Shown here: positions 7,956 to 13,770 of the stretch, in pieces
How positions within the stretch are numbered: the stretch's first letter is position 1
Layout of the letters: each line of letters begins with the position of its first letter
Assembly: GCA_946407715.1 (NCBI GenBank)
Contig: CAMJPH010000066.1
Span: 1-13,770 of the forward strand
DNA from: an uncultured Bacteroidales bacterium
GTDB taxonomy: Bacteria; Bacteroidota; Bacteroidia; Bacteroidales; WCHB1-69
Direction: 5' to 3'
DNA length: 13,770 bases
Notes under the pieces: model-generated
The model's database searches: none
Told to the model about the DNA's origin: nothing
What the model saw: only the letters and a program-made list of their open reading frames with translations
Position numbers and translations under genes: made by a program

Positions 7956-7976
7956 TTTGCTTTTGGCTTAGATATA

Positions 7977-8000
7977 ACTATGACTATGACTATGGCTATG
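7977..8000. repeat. ACTATG hexamer tandem repeat
   Basis: Three exact ACTATG units (7977-7982, 7983-7988, 7989-7994) and one GCTATG unit (7995-8000), starting 21 bases after the TPR gene stop. Confidence 0.8.
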
Positions 8001-8015
8001 GCGGATGTTCTTAAC

Positions 8016-8050
8016 CGCAAATCGTAAACCGTAAATCGTAAATCGCAATG
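8016..8050. repeat. CGTAAAT heptamer tandem repeat ending in a start codon
   Basis: Five consecutive 7-base units: CGCAAAT (8016), CGTAAAC (8023), CGTAAAT (8030), CGTAAAT (8037) and CGCAATG (8044-8050). The ATG in the last unit is the chosen start codon of the thioesterase gene. Confidence 0.8.
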
Positions 8051-8827
8051 AACACCTATACCCATACTTACACTGTCACGTGTCAGGACATGAACAAGGA
8101 CTATCGGTTGAGTCCGGCGGCGGTGCTGCTATATTTCCAGGAGAGTTTCGCCCGTTACATGGGTTGTCTGCACTTGGCCGCATTTGACTTGGTCAAAGAG
8201 CGGAAGATGTGGATTATTACGGAGATGGGGGCGGAGATGCTGCCCGTCGATACGTTCTGGGGCGATGACATCGAAGTGACCATCTGGGTCAGTGAGATCA
8301 CGCCGCTGCGGGTCTATGCCGACTACCGTGTGACGAATGCGGACACGGGCGTGCTGATTGCCAAGGGCACCAGCTGTTGGAACCTGATGAACGCCGACAC
8401 CCGCAAGTTGGAATCCACTGATTGCGTGGCCCCGAAAATCACGGTCCTGCCTGAAATGATGACGGAAAGTCACAAGAAGGTGAGGTTCCCCAAGGAAGGC
8501 GAGGCACTTAAGCAGGTGAAGCACACGGTGAACCAGCTCGACCTCGACTTTAACGGGCATGTTAACAACCGCAGCTACATCAGCATCGCCATGCTTACTG
8601 TGCCCGACGAGTTCCTGACCACCCATCGCACGAACCGATTCATCATCCACTGGCTGCACGAGACGTACCTCGGCGAGACGCTGACCTGTACACTGCGCCA
8701 AGTCGCGGAGAACACCTACGTGCATCTGGTTACAAGGGCGGACGGTGACACCGCAGCTGAGATTTTCTCCGTGTGGGAGCCGTTGGCCTCGAAAGTTGAT
8801 GTGTCGGATGTGGCGAAGAGGCGATGA
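8048..8827 (+). CDS. acyl-ACP thioesterase
   Basis: A 259-residue protein with the double-hotdog layout of bacterial and plant FatA/FatB acyl-ACP thioesterases: a first hotdog with helix LSPAAVLLYFQESFARYMG (residues 21-39) and strands to about 130, and a second from about 155. The catalytic-site motif is plain: DLDFNGHVNNRSYI (from Asp165) matches the family D.D.N.HVNN pattern, with Asn169 and His171 and a following acidic residue in the HWLHETYLGE segment. The enzyme hydrolyses acyl-ACP to free fatty acid and holo-ACP in the cytoplasm, ending chain elongation. The length is normal for bacterial members. The ATG lies inside a heptamer repeat array, and no Shine-Dalgarno is seen. Its TGA overlaps the ATG of aroC by four bases. 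Confidence 0.9.
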   Translation: MNTYTHTYTVTCQDMNKDYRLSPAAVLLYFQESFARYMGCLHLAAFDLVKERKMWIITEMGAEMLPVDTFWGDDIEVTIWVSEITPLRVYADYRVTNADTGVLIAKGTSCWNLMNADTRKLESTDCVAPKITVLPEMMTESHKKVRFPKEGEALKQVKHTVNQLDLDFNGHVNNRSYISIAMLTVPDEFLTTHRTNRFIIHWLHETYLGETLTCTLRQVAENTYVHLVTRADGDTAAEIFSVWEPLASKVDVSDVAKRR

Positions 8828-9759
8828 ATATGGATACATTTGGTAAATACTACCGTCTTACGGACTGGGGAGATACCCATGGTGAGGCACTGGAGGGGCA
8901 GATAGAAGGCTGTCCGGCGGGTTTGCGTGTGGATATGGACTTCGTTACCGCCGAGCTGAGTCGGCGTGCCCCGAGTCGGGACGCGCTTTCCACGAAGCGG
9001 CAGGAACCAGACCGTGTGGAGTTCCTCTTCGGCATTGAAGACGGCGTGACCACCGGCGAACCCATCCGTTTCCGAATACCGAATGTAGATGTGAAGGTGT
9101 CGGAGGTCAACCGTCACGTGCTGAAGCCATCGCACGCCTCCTACACGTATATGCGCAAGTACGGGGTTACCGACAACGAACAGTGCGGACGGGCGTCGGC
9201 GCGACAGACGGTGTGCCGGGTGGTGGCGGGTGCCATCGCCAAGCTGTGGCTGAAGGGTAGGGGAGTGCGGATTACTTCCCGTACGCTGAGCATTGCCGAA
9301 GCGGCACGTGAGGGCGACTCTGTTGGTGCGCTCGTGGAGGGCCGCATACAGGGTCTTCCCGCGGGACTGGGCGAACCGGTTTATGACAAGTTCTCCGCCC
9401 GGCTGGCATACGCGATGATGTCCATCAATGCGGCGAAGGGATTTGAATACGGATTGGGTTTCCGGGCAGCGGAGATGTCCGGCAGCGAATACCATGACCT
9501 GCAGAATCCGGATTTCTCGTTCCGCACCAACCACGACGGCGGTATCCAGGGGGGCATCACCAACGGCGAAGATGTTTACTTCCACGTGGCGTTCAAACCG
9601 ATTCCGTCGGTGCGCTACGACCGCGAAACGATAGACTTCGAAGGAAATCCGGTCGTGATGAAAGGTTCCGACCGCAACGACCTATGTGTGGTGCCGCGAG
9701 CGCTTCCCGTGGTGGAGGCTATGGCCGCGATGGTGGCGATGGACTTTTTGTTAATGTAG
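8824..9759 (+). CDS. aroC: chorismate synthase AroC, shortened form
   Basis: Chorismate synthase converts 5-enolpyruvylshikimate-3-phosphate to chorismate using reduced FMN, the last shikimate-pathway step. Support: MDTFGKYYRLTDWGDTHGEA (family FGESHG, His19), LKPSHASYTYMRKYG (His104), CGRASARQT (121-129, family GGGRSSARET), GLPAGLGEPVYDK, MSINAAKGFEYG and TNHDGGIQGGI. It has 311 residues against about 350-360 for the family. From memory of E. coli AroC, some 30-40 residues are missing between AGAIAK (135-140) and EGDSVG (163-168), and the usual C-terminal tail after MDFLL is absent. Several conserved spots differ: GDTHG for GESHG, EQCGRAS for GGGRSS, NDLC for the usual HDPC. ATG 8824 overlaps the thioesterase stop (ATGA); ATG 8830 is an alternative start. 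Confidence 0.88.
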   Translation: MNMDTFGKYYRLTDWGDTHGEALEGQIEGCPAGLRVDMDFVTAELSRRAPSRDALSTKRQEPDRVEFLFGIEDGVTTGEPIRFRIPNVDVKVSEVNRHVLKPSHASYTYMRKYGVTDNEQCGRASARQTVCRVVAGAIAKLWLKGRGVRITSRTLSIAEAAREGDSVGALVEGRIQGLPAGLGEPVYDKFSARLAYAMMSINAAKGFEYGLGFRAAEMSGSEYHDLQNPDFSFRTNHDGGIQGGITNGEDVYFHVAFKPIPSVRYDRETIDFEGNPVVMKGSDRNDLCVVPRALPVVEAMAAMVAMDFLLM

Positions 9760-9766
9760 AATGTAG
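9753..9766. repeat. AATGTAG heptamer repeat at the aroC stop
   Basis: Two exact AATGTAG units (9753-9759 and 9760-9766). The TAG of the first unit is the aroC stop codon and the preceding ATG supplies its last Met. Confidence 0.6.
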
Positions 9767-9814
9767 AACGGTTTAGGTACGCACTATTGTTAAAATATAT
9801 GTACTTGACAGAAT

Positions 9815-9853
9815 AAAAAAAACGGTCGCATCAAAATGCGACCGTTTTTTTTT
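9815..9853. terminator. bidirectional intrinsic terminator between aroC and rpsA
   Basis: A perfect stem CGGTCGCAT / ATGCGACCG with a CAAA loop (9823-9844), preceded by eight A (9815-9822) and followed by nine T (9845-9853). The flanking A and T tracts let it stop both the rightward aroC transcript and the leftward rpsA transcript. Confidence 0.92.
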
Positions 9854-9866
9854 AACAAAAATAGAA

Positions 9867-11822
9867 TTATTTACCCTCTTTTTCGAGGTCTTCTTTCAGG
9901 GATTGCAGAATATTCAAGTCGCCGAGTGTGGCTTTTTCCACATTGCTCTCGTTAACCTTTTGAATATCACGCTCTTTCTGTCTCTCTTCGTCATTCTTGA
10001 CTCTCTCTTCAGAATCTCTGTCGGGTTGCCAAGTCTTGGTGTGGGAGAGGTGGATTTTCTTAGCATCCTTGGAGAAGTCAACCACCATGAACGGGAGGGT
10101 TTCGCCTTCCTTAGCGGTGGATTTGTCCTCTTTCATCAGATGACGGTTGAAAGCAAATCCTTCGATGTTGTGAGGAAGAAGCACGGTAGCGCCCTTGTCG
10201 TTAACGCCCGTGATGGTGCCCTCGTGAACGGAACCAACGGTGAAGATGGTCTCATAAACGTCCCAAGGATTCTCTTCCAATTGCTTGTGACCCAAGCTCA
10301 GGCGACGATTTTCGGTGTCCACTTCAAGAACAACCACTTCGATGGATTCACCCACTTTGGTAAACTCGGCGGGATGTTTGATTTTCTTGTTCCAGGAGAG
10401 GTCGGAGATGTGGATCAGGCCGTCAACGCCTTCTTCCAGTTCCACAAAAATACCGAAGGTCGTGAAGTTGCGGACCGTAGCGGTGTGGCGGGAACCGACA
10501 GGATATTTCTCCAGAATGTTAGCCCACGGATCGGGGATGAGTTGCTTGATACCCAGGGACATCTTCTGTCCTTCGCGGTCGAGGGTGAGCACCACAGCTT
10601 CCACTTCGTCACCGACTTTGAGGAAGTCGTGAGCGGTGCGCAGGTGCTGTGACCATGACATTTCGGAAACGTGGATAAGACCTTCCACGCCGGGCATGAT
10701 TTCCACGAAAGCGCCGTAGTCGGTAATGACGACCACTTTACCTTTAACTTTGTCACCAACCTTCAAATTGGGATCGAGTTTCTCCCAAGGTTGAGGAGTG
10801 AGTTGCTTGAGACCCAGAGCGATACGCTTCTTACCCTCTTCGAAGTTGAGGATTACGACGTTGACCTTCTGGTCAAGTTCAACCACTTCGGAAGGATGGT
10901 TGATGCGACCCCAAGAGAGGTCGGTGATGTGAATAAGGCCGTCCAAGCCGCCGAGATCGACGAATGCACCGTAAGAAACGATGTTCTTGACAGTACCTTC
11001 GAGGATTTGTCCGACTTCGAGTTTGCTGATGATTTCAGCTTTCTGAGCCTCGATTTCAGCCTCGATGAGAGCCTTGTGGGAAACGACGACATTCTTGTAG
11101 TCGTGGTTGATTTTCACAACCTTGAACTCCATGGTCTTGCCGACATAGACGTCAAAGTCGCGGATTTGTTTCACATCAATCTGAGAACCAGGCAGGAAGG
11201 CTTCGATACCGAAAACGTCCACAATGAGACCGCCTTTGGTCTTACCCTTCACATAACCGGTGATAACTTCTTGATTGTCGAATGCTTCGTTGACGCGTTG
11301 CCATGATTTGAGGATGAGGGCGCGTTTGTGGGAAAGCTGCATCTGGCCGTTAGCATCTTCCTGACTTTCAACGTAAACCTCGATTTCGTCACCGATTTTG
11401 AGGTCGCGGTTGTAGCGGAGTTCGGACGCATTGATGACACCATCGGATTTGAATCCGATGTTCAGAACCACTTCGCGGTCATTGATGGACACCACCTTGC
11501 CGGTAATCACATCGCCTTGCTCAATGGATTTGAAGGATTTGGAGTAGGCATCTTCCAGACGAGCTTGTTCCTCTTTGGAGTAGCGGTCGTTCTGTTCGGA
11601 GACCTTGTCCCAGTCGAAATTCGCCATCGCATCAGCGTAGGCGTTTTCAAAATTGTGCGGCTTGCGCGGTGCGGCTGCTTTTTTCTCCTCGGTGGCCGGA
11701 AGTTCTTCCTCAGCTGTGGGGGCTGCTTCTTCTACTACTGGAGCAACATTTTCGGCAACTTTTTCCACATTTTGTTCAATTTCTTGGGTTTGTTCAGGAG
11801 CATTCAATAATTCTTCTGACAT
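9867..11822 (-). CDS. rpsA: 30S ribosomal protein S1
   Basis: Read from ATG 11820-11822 it has 651 residues; the frame extends to a TTG at 11846, but the ATG start (MSEELLNAPEQTQE) is more likely. Six S1 (OB-fold) domains can be counted, starting near residues 103 (GDVITGKVV), 187 (VITGYVKGK), 271 (GQILEGTVK), 356 (GDKVKGKVV), 443 (GSRHTATVR) and 530 (GSVHEGTIT). Domains 3-5 carry the RNA-binding signature strongly (YGAFVDLGGLDGLIHITDLS, FGIFVELEEGVDGLIHISDL). S1 brings mRNA to the 30S subunit. E. coli S1 has 557 residues; the extra length here is an acidic Glu/Ala/Pro-rich N-terminal stretch (about residues 1-50) and a charged C-terminal tail. It ends at the shared terminator with aroC and is divergent from the initiator tRNA gene. 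Confidence 0.97.
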   Translation of the reverse strand: MSEELLNAPEQTQEIEQNVEKVAENVAPVVEEAAPTAEEELPATEEKKAAAPRKPHNFENAYADAMANFDWDKVSEQNDRYSKEEQARLEDAYSKSFKSIEQGDVITGKVVSINDREVVLNIGFKSDGVINASELRYNRDLKIGDEIEVYVESQEDANGQMQLSHKRALILKSWQRVNEAFDNQEVITGYVKGKTKGGLIVDVFGIEAFLPGSQIDVKQIRDFDVYVGKTMEFKVVKINHDYKNVVVSHKALIEAEIEAQKAEIISKLEVGQILEGTVKNIVSYGAFVDLGGLDGLIHITDLSWGRINHPSEVVELDQKVNVVILNFEEGKKRIALGLKQLTPQPWEKLDPNLKVGDKVKGKVVVITDYGAFVEIMPGVEGLIHVSEMSWSQHLRTAHDFLKVGDEVEAVVLTLDREGQKMSLGIKQLIPDPWANILEKYPVGSRHTATVRNFTTFGIFVELEEGVDGLIHISDLSWNKKIKHPAEFTKVGESIEVVVLEVDTENRRLSLGHKQLEENPWDVYETIFTVGSVHEGTITGVNDKGATVLLPHNIEGFAFNRHLMKEDKSTAKEGETLPFMVVDFSKDAKKIHLSHTKTWQPDRDSEERVKNDEERQKERDIQKVNESNVEKATLGDLNILQSLKEDLEKEGK

Positions 11823-11905
11823 AAATGGTTGTCTTTTATTAGCCAAAGACAGGGGCTTTTTTAAGATGAAACAATGAGGTTAATTGTTTAATAATCAATT
11901 GAAGA

Positions 11906-11923
11906 GCCTCTTTCAATTGAGGC
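11906..11923 (-). promoter_or_regulatory. stem-loop at the 5' end of the rpsA leader
   Basis: GCCTC (11906-11910) and GAGGC (11919-11923) form a 5-bp stem around TTTCAATT. It lies next to the rpsA -7 box, so it would sit at or near the very 5' end of the rpsA transcript, whose leader is about 100 bases. A second CAATTGA copy at 11896-11902 could compete for pairing. A role in S1 autoregulation is possible but not shown. Confidence 0.4.
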
Positions 11924-11925
11924 GG

Positions 11926-11933
11926 CAAAGATA
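11926..11933 (-). promoter_or_regulatory. putative -7 box of rpsA
   Basis: The minus strand reads TATCTTTG, matching TAnnTTTG, 104 bases upstream of the ATG. No clear -33 TTTG is found upstream; the region there is a run of A and T. Confidence 0.6.
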
Positions 11934-11993
11934 CAAAAATTTTGATACGGAAAATTTTTTTCCGGAGAATATCGCGAGAATGCAAAAAAAGTG

Positions 11994-12001
11994 TATTTTT
12001 G
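11994..12001 (+). promoter_or_regulatory. -7 box of the initiator tRNA gene
   Basis: TATTTTTG matches TAnnTTTG and ends 13 bases before the tRNA. The surrounding AAAAAGTGTATTTTTGC (11986-12002) is identical to the promoter of the SRPBCC-lptB operon. No clear -33 box. Confidence 0.65.
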
Positions 12002-12014
12002 CAGCCGTAAACAT

Positions 12015-12086
<72 letters not shown>

Positions 12087-12095
12087 CTAAAACGG

Positions 12096-12137
12096 GCGCA
12101 ACTTGTTGTAATTCAAAAAAGTTGCGCTGTTTTTTTT
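12096..12137 (+). terminator. intrinsic terminator after the tRNA
   Basis: A 9-bp stem GCGCAACTT (12096-12104) / AAGTTGCGC (12119-12127) with a 14-base loop, followed by TG and eight T (12130-12137). It begins ten bases after the tRNA and separates it from the integrase gene. Confidence 0.88.
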
Positions 12138-12145
12138 AACCAACT

Positions 12146-12165
12146 GCGCCAAATACGCGCCAAAT
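12146..12165 (+). repeat. two GCGCCAAAT direct repeats
   Basis: GCGCCAAAT at 12146-12154 and again at 12157-12165, 11 bases start to start (about one helical turn). They lie between the tRNA terminator and the integrase gene, the place where integrase arm-type or excisionase sites are usually found. The role is inferred from position. Confidence 0.6.
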
Positions 12166-12177
12166 TGTATCATTTAC

Positions 12178-12206
12178 CTCCTTTCCGGACAAAAATCACA
12201 AAGGAG
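12178..12206 (+). promoter_or_regulatory. hairpin masking the integrase ribosome-binding site
   Basis: CTCCTTT (12178-12184) is perfectly complementary to AAAGGAG (12200-12206), with a 15-base loop. AAGGAG (12201-12206) is a strong Shine-Dalgarno eight bases before ATG 12215, so folding would hide it. Such strong sites are uncommon in Bacteroidota host genes. Confidence 0.6.
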
Positions 12207-12214
12207 AAAAAAAA

Positions 12215-13336
12215 ATGCCCAGAATCTTCGTTGACTTCCGACCTGCGGAAGTGGTTCACAAAAAGGAAACCTATGTCTCCTACTATGTCATTAACCCATT
12301 CACGGGGAAGATGACGCGCAAACGCATACGATGCAACCATGTGCAGGGGAAGACTGAAAGGCTCAAATATGCAAGGTTGCTCTGCGCCGCCGTCAATGAG
12401 AGGCTCTACGACGGATGGAACCCCTTCTTTGAGGAGCTGCCTAACAGCACGGTCACGATCCGTGACGCCATTTGCCGTTTTCTATCCTCCAGAGCGAAGA
12501 TGTTGAGAGCTTCATCCATGAGGTCTTACCGCTCTTTTTCCGAAATGTTCCTTGAGTGGCTTCAGCTCCATAAAATCGACAACGCCTATTGCGTGACCTT
12601 CACGCAGAAGACGCTACTGGATTATCTTTCATGGTCTGACTCCCATAAGAATCTGACAAACCGGAGCTACAACAACTATTGCAAGTTTCTCTACACTCTA
12701 TTCGATTTTTTCAGATCAAAAGGGTTCGCCGCCGAGAACCCTGCTGAAGGTTTGCCAAGAAGGAAAGTTGATATGAAGCCCAGGACTGTAATACCTAATA
12801 AGGAGGATCGCGCCGTGATCCGCGAATGGTTTGAAAGCAGAATTCCGTGTTATGTATGGGCGATGATGCTTTGTTACCGTCTTTTTATACGTCCAAAAGA
12901 AATATGCGGTCTGCGTATCGGTTATATCGACTTTGCATCAGGAATGCTGAAGATACCGTCGGACTTGGCGAAAAACCACTGCGACCGTATTTTGGGGATA
13001 CCGGATGACCTGATGATTTATTTCCGTACCCTACAGAACTATCCTTTACAATATTATATATTTGGCGACCCTAAAACGTATGCACCCGGGCCGAAGGCTA
13101 TGGCTCCGACACGGATCGCAGAACGTTGGAAGGAGATGCGAGACGCTTTGAAGTTGCCCTCCTCATACCAGTTTTACTCCCTCAAAGATACCGGCATTAC
13201 AGAAATGCTCGAAGCTGGCGTCCCAGCCAAGCTGGTGAAAGAGTTGGCCGATCATAGCTCGTTGGAAATGACTAAAAAATACACCCACAAGTCGAATGCC
13301 AAGAAAATTCTGGAGTATAACAAACTTGAGTTCTAA
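12215..13336 (+). CDS. tyrosine recombinase/integrase
   Basis: A 373-residue protein. ATG 12215 is supported by AAGGAG eight bases upstream. The N-terminal part (about 1-75) is a basic arm-binding-like region, a SAM-like core-binding domain spans about 80-180 (SSMRSYRSFSEMFLEWLQLH), and the catalytic domain follows. Active-site residues: Arg226 in LFIRPKEICGLR, probable beta-hairpin Lys253, His347 in LADHSSLEMT and nucleophile Tyr356 in KKYTHKS. The second box, usually H-x-x-R-H, reads Y-S-L-K-D-T-G (Tyr321, Lys324, Asp325). I recall this variant from other Bacteroidota integrases. Sitting 128 bases downstream of the initiator tRNA 3' end and reading away from it, it most likely integrates or excises an element at that tRNA. 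Its stop overlaps that of the convergent next gene. Confidence 0.92.
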   Translation: MPRIFVDFRPAEVVHKKETYVSYYVINPFTGKMTRKRIRCNHVQGKTERLKYARLLCAAVNERLYDGWNPFFEELPNSTVTIRDAICRFLSSRAKMLRASSMRSYRSFSEMFLEWLQLHKIDNAYCVTFTQKTLLDYLSWSDSHKNLTNRSYNNYCKFLYTLFDFFRSKGFAAENPAEGLPRRKVDMKPRTVIPNKEDRAVIREWFESRIPCYVWAMMLCYRLFIRPKEICGLRIGYIDFASGMLKIPSDLAKNHCDRILGIPDDLMIYFRTLQNYPLQYYIFGDPKTYAPGPKAMAPTRIAERWKEMRDALKLPSSYQFYSLKDTGITEMLEAGVPAKLVKELADHSSLEMTKKYTHKSNAKKILEYNKLEF

Positions 13337-13695
13337 TACACCTTCATCGCCTCGATCTTGCACAGCACGGTGTCGTCGATGCTGTTGTCGATCTGGAAAG
13401 TGATCTTCTTTGGAACTGTTTTCACGTTGCGTATCACGATGAAGCGTGTCTGTCTATCCGGCGGCAGTTCCGACGGCCGGAGCAGGTCTTCGACCGGCTG
13501 CATCATGTTGGCCGGCAGCCGCAGCTTGTATGTTATGGTTTTGTGGTTGGCCAGTTCCAAAACCGGCTTCACATACTTCTCACCGAGGCTGTTCTCGCCT
13601 TTGGCCGTAAGTGAGAACTCTTTGTTCCAGACCGGCAGCATTACCTCGTTCCACACATATCCTCCGTCCTTTTTAAAATACTCCCTTTTGCGCAT
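13333..13695 (-). CDS. unknown 120-residue protein of the putative integrated element
   Basis: ATG at 13693-13695 opens a 120-residue frame beginning MRKREYFKKDGGYVWNEVML and ending ITFQIDNSIDDTVLCKIEAM plus KVY. There is no signal peptide or membrane segment. The alternation of polar and hydrophobic residues in the second half (TYKLRLPANM, RFIVIRNVKT, KKITFQIDNS) suggests a beta-rich fold. The mirror frame on the other strand has a poorer composition. Its TAG overlaps the integrase TAA in CTAA (13333-13336), a compact tail-to-tail join typical of small mobile genomes. I recognise no family. It is probably the last gene of a leftward transcript from the element; nucleic-acid binding or a structural role are equally open. 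Confidence 0.6.
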   Translation of the reverse strand: MRKREYFKKDGGYVWNEVMLPVWNKEFSLTAKGENSLGEKYVKPVLELANHKTITYKLRLPANMMQPVEDLLRPSELPPDRQTRFIVIRNVKTVPKKITFQIDNSIDDTVLCKIEAMKVY

Positions 13696-13723
13696 CCCTC
13701 TGTACTGGGTGAGTATATAATCA

Positions 13724-13762
13724 CCAAATCAAATCGTACGTATTTTCCAAATCAAATTGTAC
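13724..13762. repeat. two 16-bp direct repeats upstream of the unknown element gene
   Basis: CCAAATCAAATCGTAC (13724-13739) and CCAAATCAAATTGTAC (13747-13762) differ at one base and are 23 bases apart start to start, about two helical turns. They lie 29 bases upstream of the leftward gene at 13695 and run to the window edge, so more copies may follow. Position suits an operator, iterons or recombinase sites. Confidence 0.7.
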
Positions 13763-13770
13763 CTGCTTTT

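Noticed and set aside
8016..8050. CRISPR-like array
   Set aside because: Units are only 7 bases and directly adjacent without spacers, and no cas genes are present.
8716..9585. A 289-residue open frame on the minus strand across the thioesterase end and aroC
   Set aside because: It lies wholly opposite two well-supported genes and has an Arg/His-rich, motif-free composition typical of antisense frames.
10671..11810. Long plus-strand frames opposite rpsA, rich in Phe, Val and Asp
   Set aside because: They are antisense shadows of ribosomal protein S1; the repeated character comes from the S1 domains.
11823..11846. TTG start extending S1 by eight residues
   Set aside because: The ATG at 11822 gives a normal S1 N-terminus and is the more common start type.
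13358..13720. A 120-residue plus-strand frame at the right edge
   Set aside because: It mirrors the minus-strand gene at 13333-13695, whose amino-acid composition and ATG context are better.

Overview
The window looks like a chromosomal segment of a Bacteroidales-type (Bacteroidota) bacterium. Several features point this way. Promoter -7 boxes follow the Bacteroidota consensus TAnnTTTG (TATTTTTG, TATCTTTG). Host genes lack clear Shine-Dalgarno sequences. Ribosomal protein S1 carries a long acidic N-terminal extension. The gene content also fits: an EFR1-type flavodoxin/ferredoxin, LptB, an acyl-ACP thioesterase, WG-repeat and TPR secreted proteins. All assignments come from reading the sequence; no database search was run.

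Layout. 1-571 (+): the 3' end of an unidentified gene, overlapping a small unknown membrane protein. 624-2147 (-): a secreted protein with fibronectin-III-like modules and WG-like repeats. 2285-3040 (+): a flavodoxin-like/two-[4Fe-4S] ferredoxin. 3041-3399: a gap with no convincing gene, ending in a clear promoter. 3400-4540 (+): a two-gene operon of a SRPBCC-fold protein and LptB. 4701-7955 (+): a very long secreted TPR protein. 8048-9759 (+): an acyl-ACP thioesterase translationally coupled to an unusually short chorismate synthase. 9815-9853: a bidirectional terminator. 9867-11822 (-): ribosomal protein S1 (rpsA). 12015-12086 (+): initiator tRNA (fMet) with its own promoter and terminator. 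12215-13336 (+): a tyrosine recombinase. 13333-13695 (-): an unknown 120-aa protein. 13724-13762: two 16-bp direct repeats at the right edge.

Interpretation. The part from 1 to about 12140 is ordinary host chromosome (LPS export, fatty-acid release, shikimate pathway, translation). The tRNA-integrase pair at about 12015-13336 is the classic layout for one end of an integrative element sitting at a tRNA 3' end. The element would continue past the right edge, so its cargo is not visible. The integrase leader holds two GCGCCAAAT repeats one helical turn apart and a hairpin that can mask a strong Shine-Dalgarno sequence. The integrase active site has Tyr/Lys-Asp where His/Arg-His is usual.

The least expected pattern in the host part is a set of imperfect 7-bp tandem repeats of differing sequence (TTCAAAG, ACAATGT/CAATGTA, CGTAAAT, AATGTAG), plus one 6-bp array (ACTATG), lying exactly at gene edges. 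In two cases the repeat unit supplies a start or stop codon.
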